Assembly: GCF_030145815.1 (NCBI RefSeq)
Contig: NZ_JAIXHL010000025.1
Location: 1-64,000, forward strand
DNA length: 64,000 nt
Direction: 5' to 3'
Origin: Sphingomonas sp.
GTDB lineage: Bacteria; Pseudomonadota; Alphaproteobacteria; Sphingomonadales; Sphingomonadaceae
Positions 1-10,400 of this stretch are shown in pieces (the stretch's first letter is position 1; each line of letters opens with the position of its first letter). The notes below the pieces were generated by a model. It had not been told where the DNA came from, did no database searches, and saw only the letters and a program-made list of their open reading frames with translations. The translations under genes were made by a program, and so were the position numbers.

Positions 1-1
1 G

Positions 2-292
2 GATTCGGGCGGCGTGCCCAAGCCGCAGACCGGCACCGGGCCGGTCGAGCGCGACAGCGGCGGGGTCCCCAAGCCGCAGGCCGAGACGCCGCAGCCGGCA
101 GCCGCGCCGGCTTCCGAGGAGGCATCGGCGACCGCGCCAGCCGAGGCGCCGCGCAGCGAGCCCCCGGCCTGGGCCAAGTCGATGCGGCGCCATCAGGCGA
201 TGGTCCACGGCGCGACCGTCGCGACCCATACGCTGCGCGGCGGCGACAGCCGGGGTCCCGGCGCTTCCGTCAGCGTGACCGACAAGGAGTGA
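2..292 (+). CDS. trbL: Conjugal transfer protein TrbL, C-terminal part (truncated by window edge)
   Basis: Open frame to 292 ending HQAMVHGATVATHTLRGGDSRGPGASVSVTDKE, TrbL-type C-terminus, directly upstream of trbF. Confidence 0.75.
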   Translation, partial: DSGGVPKPQTGTGPVERDSGGVPKPQAETPQPAAAPASEEASATAPAEAPRSEPPAWAKSMRRHQAMVHGATVATHTLRGGDSRGPGASVSVTDKE

Positions 293-298
293 GTTGCA

Positions 299-979
299 AT
301 GTTCCGACGATCGACTGTGCGCTACGGCGCGACGCCCGAGCCCGAGACGCCCTATCAGCGCGCCGGGCAGGAATGGGATGACCGGATCGGCTCGGCCCGC
401 GTCCAGGCACAAAGCTGGCGGCTGGCCTGTTTCGCGGCGCTGGCGCTCCTCGCGCTCTCGATCTCCGGCCTGATCGGCATGGCGATGCGCGGGACGATCA
501 CGCCGTGGATAGTGCAGGTCGACAAGCTCGGCGAGGCCCAGGCGGTCGCGCCGGCCGATGCCGCCTATCATCCAAGCGACCCGCAGATCGCCTATCACCT
601 CGCGCGCTTCATCGAGAATGTCCGCACCATTCCGGCCGACCCGGTGGTGCTGCGCCAGAGCTGGCTGCGCGCCTATGACTTCACCACCGCCAAGGGCGCG
701 CTCGCGCTCAACGATTACGCCCGCAACAGCGACCCGTTCACCCAGGTCGGCAAGGTCCAGGTTTCGATCGAGGTGTCGAGCGTGATCCGCGCCTCGGACA
801 ACAGCTTCCGCATCTCGTGGACCGAACGCCGCTACCAGGACGGCAGCCTCGCCGCGACCGAACGCTGGTCGGCGATCGCCACCATCGTGATCCAGACCCC
901 CCGCACGCCCGATGCCCTGCGCAAGAACCCGCTCGGCGTCTTCGTGAATGCCCTCAACTGGTCGAAGGAGCTCTCGTAA
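299..979 (+). CDS. trbF: Conjugal transfer protein TrbF (VirB8-like)
   Basis: 226 aa with a single N-terminal TM segment; order trbL-F-G-I. Confidence 0.9.
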   Translation: MFRRSTVRYGATPEPETPYQRAGQEWDDRIGSARVQAQSWRLACFAALALLALSISGLIGMAMRGTITPWIVQVDKLGEAQAVAPADAAYHPSDPQIAYHLARFIENVRTIPADPVVLRQSWLRAYDFTTAKGALALNDYARNSDPFTQVGKVQVSIEVSSVIRASDNSFRISWTERRYQDGSLAATERWSAIATIVIQTPRTPDALRKNPLGVFVNALNWSKELS

Positions 980-1980
980 TGATCCCTTATCGCCGGGCCA
1001 TATGGCCCCTGCTGTGCGCGGCACTGCCGCTCGCCGCCTGCTCGCCATCGCATGCGCAGGTCCCCGCGCGCGGGTTCGACGCGGCGCCGGCCGCGGTGCC
1101 CGAGCCCGACCAGCCTCGCCCGGTCGAGATCGTCCGGATTCCCGACCCCCTGCCATTGCCCGGCCAGCTGAAGCCGTTGCCGGCGCCGGTATCCCCCGAA
1201 GCCGCCGATCCGAAGACGCGGGTGGGCACGGCGAACGCCGCGGCGCGCATGCAGCCGGTCCGCGAGGGTTTCCTCAACGCGATCCAGCTCTACCCCTGGG
1301 CCGAAGGCGCGCTCTATCAGCTCTATGCTGCACCAGGCCAAGTGACCGACATCGCCCTGCAGGAGGGCGAGCAGCTGGTCGGACCCGGCCCGGTGGCCGC
1401 AGGCGATACCGTCCGGTGGATCATCGGCGACACGGTGAGCGGCGCAGGCGCAGGCCAGCGGGTCCACATCCTCGTGAAGCCGACCCGGAGCGGTCTCGTC
1501 ACCAACCTGGTCATCAACACCGACCGCCGCACCTATCATGTCGAGCTGCGCTCGACGCCCGACACCTATATGGCGTCGGTGTCCTGGACCTATCCACAGG
1601 ATGCGCTGATCGCGCTCGCGGCGCGCAACCGGGAAGCGGCGGCGGTGGTGCCGGGGGTGTCGGGCGTCGATATCGACGCGCTCAATTTTCGCTACGCGAT
1701 CGAAGGCGACCGTCCCGCCTGGCGTCCTCTGCGCGCCTTCGACGATGGCCGGCAGGTGTTCATCGAACTCCCGCCGACGATTGGCCAGAGCGATCTGCCA
1801 CCGCTGTTCATCGCCGGAGCGAAGGGGCAGGGCGAGCTGGTCAACTACCGTGTCCGTGGCCGCTATCTCGTCGTGGATCGCCTGTTCGACGGCGCCGAGC
1901 TGCGCCTCGCCGCCGGCAAGTCCGAGCAGCGCGTGCGCATCCTCCGCCAGGTCGGGACGCGCCGGGAGAAGTCGAAATGA
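979..1980 (+). CDS. trbG: P-type conjugative transfer protein TrbG (VirB9-like)
   Basis: Start MIPYRRAIWPLLCAALPLAACSPSHAQ overlaps the trbF stop (TAATG); TrbG/VirB9 features such as YPWAEGALYQLYAAPGQVTDIALQEGE. Confidence 0.9.
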   Translation: MIPYRRAIWPLLCAALPLAACSPSHAQVPARGFDAAPAAVPEPDQPRPVEIVRIPDPLPLPGQLKPLPAPVSPEAADPKTRVGTANAAARMQPVREGFLNAIQLYPWAEGALYQLYAAPGQVTDIALQEGEQLVGPGPVAAGDTVRWIIGDTVSGAGAGQRVHILVKPTRSGLVTNLVINTDRRTYHVELRSTPDTYMASVSWTYPQDALIALAARNREAAAVVPGVSGVDIDALNFRYAIEGDRPAWRPLRAFDDGRQVFIELPPTIGQSDLPPLFIAGAKGQGELVNYRVRGRYLVVDRLFDGAELRLAAGKSEQRVRILRQVGTRREKSK

Positions 1981-3185
1981 GCGCGCCTGCCGAGCCCGCT
2001 CCGCTGGGTGCGGCCGATCTGCGCCTGCGCGGCGACCCGCCGCGCGTGATGCGATTGTCGCGCAAGGCGCTGGCCGGGGTCGGGCTGGTGGCAACTGCCG
2101 GCATCGGCGGCGCGCTGATCTACGCGCTCCAGCCGTCGGCGCCCAAGACCCAGACCGAGCTCTACGCGACCGACAATCGCACAACCTCGGACAGCCTTGC
2201 CGGTGCGCCCAAGGACTATTCGCAGGTTCCCAAGCTCGGGCCACCGCTTCCCGGCGACCTGGGCCGGCCGATCCTGTCGGCGCAGCAGCGCGGCGTCGAT
2301 GTTCAGCCGCCGCCTATGGGAGCGCCGTCTCCGGCCCCCGCGTCCGGCGCGAACGCGGCACAGTCGGCAAGGGAGCGCGTGCGGCAGGAACGCGATGCGG
2401 CGCGCACCAGCAAGGTATTCATAGGCGGCGAAAGCACCACCGCGGCGACCGCTACCGGTGCCGCGCCGCCCTTGGCACTGGCTTCAGCCGCTACCGCCGT
2501 CTCGCCGCCTGCGCCATCGGCTGCCGCCGGCACCGACCAGGCCGCGAAGCGGGATTTCCTGCGCCCCTCCGACAGGGGCGCGACCGAGAGCAGCTACCGC
2601 GTATCGCAGCCCGGCTCGCCTTATACCGTCCAGGCGGGAAGCATCATTGCCGCCGCGTTGATCACCGGCATCCGATCGGACTTGCCGGGTACGATCACGG
2701 CCCAGGTCACACAGAACGTGTATGACAGCGTGACCGGCAGTCACCTGCTCATCCCGCAGGGCAGCAGGCTCATGGGCGAATATGACTCGCAGGTCTCGTT
2801 CGGCCAGAACCGCGTGCTGCTTGCCTGGGATCGTCTCATCCTGCCCGACGGCCGATCGCTCCAGCTCGACCGATTGCCCGGCGCCGACGCCGCCGGCTAT
2901 TCGGGGCTTGAGGACCGCGTGAACCAGCATTGGGGCGGCATGCTTCGCGCCGCGCTGATCTCGACATTGCTCAGTGTCGGCACCGAGGTCGGAAGCAGTG
3001 ACGATGACGATCTCGTCCGGGCGCTGCGGCAGGGCAGCTCGCAGTCGATCGGGCGGACCGGTCAGGACCTTGTCCGCCGCCAGATGGGCGTGCAGCCGAC
3101 GTTGACCATCCGGCCCGGGGCCCAGCTGCGCGTGCTCGTGACTCGCGACATCGTGTTTTCCTCGGGCGATGGAGGCTCGAAATGA
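1977..3185 (+). CDS. trbI: Conjugal transfer protein TrbI (VirB10-like)
   Basis: Proline-rich periplasmic region then SPYTVQAGSIIAAALITGIRSDLPGTITAQVTQNVYDSVTG, VirB10/TrbI core; ATGA overlap with trbG. Confidence 0.93.
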   Translation: MSAPAEPAPLGAADLRLRGDPPRVMRLSRKALAGVGLVATAGIGGALIYALQPSAPKTQTELYATDNRTTSDSLAGAPKDYSQVPKLGPPLPGDLGRPILSAQQRGVDVQPPPMGAPSPAPASGANAAQSARERVRQERDAARTSKVFIGGESTTAATATGAAPPLALASAATAVSPPAPSAAAGTDQAAKRDFLRPSDRGATESSYRVSQPGSPYTVQAGSIIAAALITGIRSDLPGTITAQVTQNVYDSVTGSHLLIPQGSRLMGEYDSQVSFGQNRVLLAWDRLILPDGRSLQLDRLPGADAAGYSGLEDRVNQHWGGMLRAALISTLLSVGTEVGSSDDDDLVRALRQGSSQSIGRTGQDLVRRQMGVQPTLTIRPGAQLRVLVTRDIVFSSGDGGSK

Positions 3186-3400
3186 CGTTGAGATTGGGAC
3201 CGATCGCCGACGACAAGCCGGTCAAGCTGTCGATCGACATGCCCGCCGACGTCTATCGCGACCTGACCGCCTATGCCGAGGCCCATGCCGCGCAGACCGG
3301 CCAGGCATCGCAAGGCCCTGCCAAGCTGATCGTGCCGATGCTCGCCCAGTTCATGGCGGCCGACCGCGAATTCGCGAAGATCAAGCAGGCGGCGCGCTGA
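3182..3400 (+). CDS. DUF2274-family small protein that follows trbI
   Basis: 72 aa MTLRLGPIADDKPVKLSIDMPADVYRDLTAYAEAHA; overlaps trbI stop. Confidence 0.8.
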   Translation: MTLRLGPIADDKPVKLSIDMPADVYRDLTAYAEAHAAQTGQASQGPAKLIVPMLAQFMAADREFAKIKQAAR

Positions 3401-3410
3401 CCTTTGGTCC

Positions 3411-3600
3411 CTACTGTGTGTCTGGGACGGCATAGGCCCATGACGGAATGATCCTCGCCCATCCGTCGTGAACGTCGCTCACGACGAACACCCGGTCCCG
3501 ATGGACTTCGACCCAATCCGCATTTCGGTCCGGCCTGTATTTCAGATTGCCACGAACGAGGATCGCGGCGCGCCGGCTTTCCAAATTCTTGATGTCGGTC
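3411..3600 (-). pseudogene. Candidate degraded gene fragment, C-terminal part of unknown protein
   Basis: Minus-strand reading ...NLESRRAAILVRGNLKYRPDRNADWVEVHRDRVFVVSDVHDGWARIIPSWAYAVPDTQ* looks protein-like but lacks a start; upstream continuation appears to be in another frame. Confidence 0.3.
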
Positions 3601-3763
3601 GTTCGTCAGATCGATGAGCCGGTTCATATGCGTGGCCCGGCTCGACGAAATATGCTCGAAGGCGAAATAGTCTTCGGCGAAGGGCGGCAGCTCGGCGGGC
3701 AATGGCAGGGCCAGCAGCGAACTGGCGCTGCGCTTCTCAGATCTCGATGCTGCGCTTGAGGCG

Positions 3764-4363
3764 ATGGCGCGCGCGGCAGCGGCACCGCGCCGCGCCTCGG
3801 TCAGCATGCAGTACCGCAATATCGATCGCGGCGAGGAGGGCGACACTGGGGTAAAGGGCGCCAAGAGTTTCTCGGCCGACCTGTGCCTGATCGTCGACCC
3901 GATGCTCGACGGCATCTCGCTGGGGCGGCGCGTCACGCTCGTCCAGGCAAAGCGGCTACACCGCAACAAGAAGGCCAAGGAGCAGCCGGCCTGGCAGGCC
4001 TCGTTCGCGATCGACCGCAAGCAGCGGCTGGCGCTTCAGGCACAGACGGAATGGAGCGTTTACTTCTTCCATGCACCGCCCCTGGGCGGGCGCGGCGTTC
4101 CCGTGATCCCGACCCAGCTGGTCGCCGACCTTTCCGAGCACAAGGGAACCGGCACCCGGCTGCGCATGGAGGTCGTCGCCGCGGCGTCGCGTTCGCTTGC
4201 CGATTGGCTGACCTATGACGCGCTCTCGCTCCGGGTCGGCGACCCCTATGCGGCGCTTGTCGAGAAGGCCGAGGGCGAGCCCGGTTGCCTGCCGCGGCGG
4301 CCATTGGACCTGCCCACCGTCGAGGTGCGGGTCGGCCTGACGCCGCGCAGCGGAGATCGCTGA
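3764..4363 (+). CDS. Hypothetical protein, possible PD-(D/E)XK-like nuclease; 5' end uncertain
   Basis: Contains ADLCLIVDPMLDGISLGRRVTLVQAKRLHRNKK, reminiscent of D...QAK in Mrr-like folds; frame open upstream to ~3671 without ATG. Confidence 0.5.
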   Translation: MARAAAAPRRASVSMQYRNIDRGEEGDTGVKGAKSFSADLCLIVDPMLDGISLGRRVTLVQAKRLHRNKKAKEQPAWQASFAIDRKQRLALQAQTEWSVYFFHAPPLGGRGVPVIPTQLVADLSEHKGTGTRLRMEVVAAASRSLADWLTYDALSLRVGDPYAALVEKAEGEPGCLPRRPLDLPTVEVRVGLTPRSGDR

Positions 4364-4388
4364 CCTGGGCGTCGGCTGCCTGCGGCAC

Positions 4389-5261
4389 TCACGCGGCCGG
4401 CATGATCGACCCGAACGGCGTGACATTGGCGCCCATGATATCGAGATTGGCCTCGATCATCGCCAGCGCTTCGGGCCCGTTTGAGGCCCAGAGCCTGTCG
4501 GTCGATGCGGCGATCGAGGTCCGGTTGATCCGCGCGATCAGGTCGGCGGCGGGCAACTGATCGAGAAACTGCTCGGTGGCGGCCGACCGAGCGCCGAAAA
4601 AGACCCGGTGAGGTCCGACAGGCAGCTGGATCATGAAGCCCGGCTGGTGAAAGCCGCCTTCCCAGTGAATCGGCAAATCCGACAGAAGCAGGCTGGGATC
4701 CGCCGGATCGAACTCCCGGAACCACCAGCGCAGCCCGGCGAACGCATCCATCACGCCGTCCTGGCGGATCATGCCCGGCAGCCAGTGGAGCAAAGGCGCC
4801 GCATCGAGCGCGCCGGGGAAATGCTCGGCGAACCATGCCTCGGTCGATGGCCAACCTTCCGGCAGCGTATCCTTGTCGCGCTCCGCAAGGACTGATTTCA
4901 GCAGTGCGAGGCCTTGCTTGCGCAAATGCGCCAGCACGTCGGGCTGTCGGATGCGGAGCGAACTGAGGAAGAGCGTCCAGGCACGATGATCGTCGGCGCT
5001 GATCTCGGCATGCTGCTCGAACTTTTCGAGCACCTTGGCGGCATTATTGTCGATCGGGCTGAAGAAGCTGCGCTCGAGATGATCGGGCGAGAGCCCCAGC
5101 GAGGCCGCGACGATGGCGTAGAGCCCGTTCTCGTACCCGGTATATTCGGGCGTCCTCGCGCTGCACACGACACGACCGTAGCGGACGCTGAGATTCTGCA
5201 CCTTGCCCTGGGCATTCGCCCAACGCCGCAGCAGAAATTGAGGAACATAATGGTGCTTCAC
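4389..5261 (-). CDS. DUF4238 domain-containing protein
   Basis: GTG start giving VKHHYVPQFLLRRWANAQGKV..., typical DUF4238 N-terminus; 290 aa. Confidence 0.75.
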   Translation of the reverse strand: MKHHYVPQFLLRRWANAQGKVQNLSVRYGRVVCSARTPEYTGYENGLYAIVAASLGLSPDHLERSFFSPIDNNAAKVLEKFEQHAEISADDHRAWTLFLSSLRIRQPDVLAHLRKQGLALLKSVLAERDKDTLPEGWPSTEAWFAEHFPGALDAAPLLHWLPGMIRQDGVMDAFAGLRWWFREFDPADPSLLLSDLPIHWEGGFHQPGFMIQLPVGPHRVFFGARSAATEQFLDQLPAADLIARINRTSIAASTDRLWASNGPEALAMIEANLDIMGANVTPFGSIMPAA

Positions 5262-5525
5262 ACCGCGAGGATGACGACCCGTCCATCGTCTCGCAAGCGG
5301 GGGCCGCAGCGGGACCGATAGTGACTGCGACTCGCGGCGCGTGCCACTTGGTACCGCGCCTGATGCGCAACTGCCCGAGGCGTTCGCGCCCGCGTCGCCC
5401 CGCCGCGGCTTTCTACTTCCACGCCAGGGTACGACCGGTGCCGAAAGCTGTTGCGGCTCCGGATTTCCGTCCTCTTTTCCTTGCCCCCGACGCCGCGCTT
5501 CCGCGCCGGCAAAAGGAGCATCGTC

Positions 5526-6074
5526 ATGTTGAAGGGGTTCGATTTCTTGGTTCGGCGCCGGCTGCGCCTGGGTGCAGCTGCAATGCTGCTCGCCTCGCTG
5601 GCCGCAACGCCGGCATTGGCGCAGGAGGTCGGCGAGAACCGAGCCTGGCAGTTCGAGGCACCCCAGGATCTGGCCGCGCGGGCCGCCGTGGCCGACCTGA
5701 TCGCCCGGGCCCGCGGGGGACTCTACGCGGCCCCCGTCTACAACACGACGATCGCACGTCAGTATAATTGTTCGGTGGCGGCGAGCGCGGTGGGCAACAG
5801 CGGCGCGCAGAGCGCAGTCGCCAAATCTCCCACGGTGACCGGCGCCACTTCGGCCGCGACCGGCAACCAGAATTCCGCCTCTGCCGGGGATCGCGCCGAT
5901 CTCGCGCTCGATCAGCGCAACCTCGGCCCGGTCGCCTCGACTGCGATCGGGTCCACCGCCGCGACCGCCGACGGACCTGCCTGGCAGGCGCTCAACTCCT
6001 CGCAGTCCAATTCGGGCGACCAGCGCGCGAGCGTCCAGGACAGCACCGCGTGCGGCTTTGGGGCGATCAACTGA
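5526..6074 (+). CDS. Secreted small protein, HfaA-like (curlin/holdfast-anchor type) candidate
   Basis: Signal peptide (MLLASLAATPALAQ), Ser/Ala/Asn/Gly-rich tail with SAVGNSGAQSAV, SAATGNQNSASAG; AAAAGGAG SD; operon with CsgG/HfaB-like gene. Confidence 0.55.
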   Translation: MLKGFDFLVRRRLRLGAAAMLLASLAATPALAQEVGENRAWQFEAPQDLAARAAVADLIARARGGLYAAPVYNTTIARQYNCSVAASAVGNSGAQSAVAKSPTVTGATSAATGNQNSASAGDRADLALDQRNLGPVASTAIGSTAATADGPAWQALNSSQSNSGDQRASVQDSTACGFGAIN

Positions 6075-7390
6075 TGCCCGCGCATCCTGCCCGCGCGCGC
6101 AGCCGTTCGCGCTTCCTGATCTCAAGCCTGCTGCTTCCAGCGCTGGGCGGCTGCGTCAGCCTGACCCAGCAACGCCTGGCGCCCGGCGAAGAGCCCGTGC
6201 TGACCGGTGCCGCCGCACGGGACAACCGCACGCCGATGGACCCGGCGTTCGCGTGCTTCAATGCCCAGCTCTCGGCAGCTTCGCGGCCCCGTCTGGTAAT
6301 CGCGGTCGGCGACGTCCGCGACTTCACCGGCAAATATTCGGTCAACGAAGGCACCGCGATCACCCAGGGCGGCGCGCTCATGGTCTCCTCGGCGCTGGGC
6401 AAGCTGGCCGGCCCGGTGACGCTGGCTGAGCGCTTCGATCCGACGATCGGCGAACGCGAGCTTGGCTATACCGATCGCCGCCAGCTCGGCGACGGCAGCG
6501 CTCATGCGGTGCGCGGCGCGGACGGCGCATCGAGCGTGCCGTGGTTGCCCTATTATGGCGGGAGCATCGCCGCCTCTGACTATTACATCGTCGGCGGCAT
6601 CACTGAGCTCAACTACAATATCCGCTCGGGCGGCGCGGAAGTGCGTGTGGGACAGGTCGGCCCCAAGCTGCGCACCTATACCCAATCGGTCGCGATCGAT
6701 TTGCGCATCGTCGATACCCGTTCGCTGCTGGTCGCCAGGACAGTCAGCCTGACCAAGCAATTCACCGGCTATGAAGTCGGCTTCAACACCTTCCGCTTCT
6801 TCGGCTCCGAGCTGTTCGACGTGAATGTTGGCGCCAAGGGGCAGGAACCGTTGCAGCTCGGTATCCGCACCGTGCTCGAGGAAGCGACGATGCGGCTGGT
6901 GGGCGCGGTCGCCGGCGTCGATCCTGCGGGCTGCATCGCGATGCAGTCATGGAACCCGTCGGTCACGCTTCCGCCGATCCGCTTCGCGGAGCGATCCGCG
7001 CCGCCCTCCGGCGGCGCGGCCGAAGGCGCCGCGCTCAATAGCGCGGCGCGGTCGAGGCCGGGAAGCGGCGAGGGCGTTGCGCTCATGTTCGAGCCCGGAT
7101 CGTCGGTCCTCGGCGGCGCGGCGCTGGCCGCGCTCGACCGCGCCGCCGGGGCAGCCCGTGCGGCCCCGGTCGAACTTAGTATTTCCGGGCGGGACATCGA
7201 AGTGCTCGAGCCGGCCAAGCGCGATGCCCTGACCGACCAGCGAATCGCTGCGGTCGTCGACGCGCTTGCCGCGCGCGGCATCGCCCGGGATCGCGTCGCA
7301 CTGCGCTGGCGGCCCGCGCCGTCCGACACGAGCGTCCATCCCGGCGATCCCGGCGCGCAGGACCTGGCGCGGTTGCGCGTCGGCGGCTGA
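6074..7390 (+). CDS. CsgG/HfaB-family outer-membrane lipoprotein with a possible OmpA-like C-terminal region
   Basis: Lipobox LLLPALGGC; RLVIAVGDVRDFTGKYS... ASDYYIVGGITELNYNIRSGG resembles CsgG/HfaB; C-terminus has DALTDQRIAAVVDALAARGIARDRVALRW; TGATG overlap with previous gene. Confidence 0.75.
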   Translation: MPAHPARARSRSRFLISSLLLPALGGCVSLTQQRLAPGEEPVLTGAAARDNRTPMDPAFACFNAQLSAASRPRLVIAVGDVRDFTGKYSVNEGTAITQGGALMVSSALGKLAGPVTLAERFDPTIGERELGYTDRRQLGDGSAHAVRGADGASSVPWLPYYGGSIAASDYYIVGGITELNYNIRSGGAEVRVGQVGPKLRTYTQSVAIDLRIVDTRSLLVARTVSLTKQFTGYEVGFNTFRFFGSELFDVNVGAKGQEPLQLGIRTVLEEATMRLVGAVAGVDPAGCIAMQSWNPSVTLPPIRFAERSAPPSGGAAEGAALNSAARSRPGSGEGVALMFEPGSSVLGGAALAALDRAAGAARAAPVELSISGRDIEVLEPAKRDALTDQRIAAVVDALAARGIARDRVALRWRPAPSDTSVHPGDPGAQDLARLRVGG

Positions 7391-7481
7391 GCCAAGCCAC
7401 CCCTCGAACCCGGGAGGCGCCGACACCGCAGCCGATTTCCCCGACCGAATGCCTTCCCCCAAGAAAAGCCGGAGTATCCTC

Positions 7482-10400
7482 ATGTCCCACATTTCCCGTT
7501 CGCGCACCTCGCTGATGCTGGGTGGCGCCACCTTCGCCCTCGCCGCCATGCTGGCGGTCTCGCCTGCCGCCGCCCAGTCCGCCGACCAGGTCAACGGCAC
7601 TCGCGTCGCCACCACCCATCAGCGCGCCGACCATAGCCGCGCGCTCTCCGACACCAGCGGGTTCGAAATCGTGATGGCCGCCCCAGCGGCCGAGGCGTCC
7701 GACACCGCACTGAGCGCGAACAACGTCAGCGCGTCGGTCCGCGCCAATCGCGCAGCCAGCGACCTCGAGATCGACGCGGCCGATCCGAGCAGCGGGCCCA
7801 TCGCCACGCATCTAGCTTCCGAGAACAGCGGCATCACCGCCGATGGCGACGCTCTGCTGATCACCACGCAGCGCGGCGCCTCGTCGATCGCCAGCGCCAT
7901 CAGCATCGGCGGCATGCTCGGTCTCAACACCGACACCAGCCGTGGCAGCAGCGCCGTGGTTTCCGACAACCGTCTCGACGCGCAGGCGCTCGGCAACGAT
8001 GCCACGGCGTCATTGTCGCTGGGCGGCCTCGAGGCGCCGGCCGCAGGCGGCATCCTCGGCTTCCAGTCGAACGACAGTCGGTCGGCGGTCACGGCGACCG
8101 ACCTCGCCGCGGTCCGGATCGGCGTCGGCGCAGCCACCGGCAGCGACATTGCGATGACCGGCAACCTCGTCCGGGCGCTCGGCTATGGCAATGCCTTCGC
8201 CAGCGACTTCGCGGTGACCGGCGCGACTGCCCCCGCCACGGGGAGCGGCGGAGCCGCCTCGCTGGTCCCGAGCCCGGCCACCGGTGACCCGGCTGTGTCG
8301 GCGACCTTCGCGACTCTCAGCCACCAGGAACAGGGCGGCACGGTCACGGTCCGCGCCGGTGACGATGAGGGGTCGGACCCGTTCCATCTGGTGGTCAATG
8401 GCGCGCTCACCCAGTCGAGCGCCCGGCACGAGGGCGATACCCTCCTGGCCGGTGGCTATGGCAACCATTCCGCCAACGCCATGTCGCTGCGGATCGGCTC
8501 CGTGTCGGGGACCGGCGCCGTCGCCAACCTGACCAGCGTGCAGCGCGCCGGCGATGCCGATGTCGAGGCGGGCACGGTCGGAGGCATCCGCACCAACATC
8601 CTCGGCGTCGCATCGGATTCGCAAGCGTCACTGTCGGACAATGCGGCGCGCGCCGTGGCGATCGCCAACCTCGCCGAGAGCAACCAGCTGGGCGTCGAGG
8701 CGGCTGCGATCGACACGTTCGGCCTGCCGGGATCGGGGCCCGTCGGTACCGCTTCGACCGGGTTCGACAACAGCGTCAGCGTCACCGCCGCGTTCGGCGT
8801 CCAGAATGTCCAGGACTTCGGGCAATCGCGCATCGGCGCCGTCTCGACGAGTGCGCTCAAGCTCGGCGTGCTCGGTCCCGTCGAGCGCTCGGCGCTCACT
8901 GCCGACGGCAATTCGGTGAGCGCGGCCGCGACCGGCAACGGCGCGACCAACACGCTCGGCCTCGCAGCGTCGGCGCTGCGCACCAGCGCCGATCTCAACA
9001 ATGTCCAGAGCGGCAATGGCGAGATCCAGGTCAAGGCGGGTAACGCGGATACGCCGCTCGGGGTCGTGATCGCGCTGCCGGCGACCGTGCGCGACTCCGA
9101 CCTGTCGGTTCGGGACAACGGGCTCTCCGGAACCGCGATCGGCGATTCGGCGTCGAACGCGATGACCGTGAACGGCACCCTCTTCGCCAATGGCAGCGGC
9201 CATGACGACGCGGTCGCGGGGCCACTGCCGGAAGGCTATGGCGCCGCCGCCGATTATGCGCTCGCCAGCAGCCAGACGCTCGGCCTGTCCGGATCGCAGG
9301 CCGATGCGGTCGGCATCAACAGCGCCGTGTCGGGCCGGTTCGGCATGCTCGGCGACTTCCGCACCTATGGGTCGCGCTACGTCGTCGAGGGCAATGACCT
9401 CGCCTCGACGATCATGGGCAACACCGCCGCCAATCGCCTGTCGCTGGAAGCGGTCGGTCTCGGCGGAACCGATGTCCGTGCGCCGGGGGCGGCGCTGTCC
9501 TCGGCGCAATATGGCCAGGTGATCGGGCGGGCTGCGGCCGACCAGGCCCTCGTCGCCCCGGGTTCGCTGTCCGGCTCGAGCGTATCGCTCAAGGACAACA
9601 GCAACCAGGCCTATGCCGGCATCAACGAAGCCGACAATCGGCTCTCGGTCGATGCGGCCTCCTCGGGCGCGCTGACCGGGCGGAGCGCGCGGGTCTCGAT
9701 CGTCAGCAGTCCTGGAATCTCGGGCGACTTCGTCCTCGGCAACCTCCAGTTCGCCGGCGGCAGCATCGCCGCCGACGCCACCACCATGATCTCGAACGGC
9801 GATGCCGGGATCGGGCTGGCCGCGTCGCGCTTCGAGATCGGCGAGAATATGACCGTCGCCGAAGCCGTGGCGAACCGGGCTGCGAACCAGGTCGAAATCG
9901 ATACGGTCGGCGGCGAAGGTGTGGCGGGCGGCCTCGGCAGCATGCAGATGAACACGGCGGGGGTCGCGGCGACCGCGTCGCTCGACGCCGGCTATCGCGC
10001 CTCGTCGCTTCCTGCGACGATCGATGGTTCGTCGCTCTCGATCACCGACAACGCAGCCCGCGCGCTGGCGAGCGGCAATGTCGCCGACAATGTGCTGGAC
10101 GTGCGCGGGACCATCCTGCTCGCCGGACCCGCAACGGCCGAGGCAAGCCGGTTCGAGATCTGGGCGGAGGCGGGCGCGCCGCTGCTCAACGCCCAGACCA
10201 ACTATGGCAGCGTGACCGCCGTGTCGCACGGCCTGACCGGCGCCGCGTTCAACGGGCCGCTCGCCGGCATGAGCCAGGCATCGATGACGATCGACGGCAA
10301 CAGCGTGACGGCGGCGGCCACGGGCAACAATGCGACCAACACGCTCGGTGTGTCGCCGGGGAGTCCCGCCAGTGCGGCGATCGTCAGCAGCCAGGTCAAC

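Noticed and set aside
832-2244. 470-aa minus-strand ORF over trbG/trbI
   Set aside because: Antisense of well-supported trb genes; Arg-rich low-complexity translation typical of high-GC shadow ORFs.
5262-6125. N-terminal extension of the DUF4238 ORF to 6125
   Set aside because: Extension is antisense to the HfaA-like gene and is Arg/Gly-rich; GTG at 5261 begins the conserved HHYVPQFLLRRW motif.
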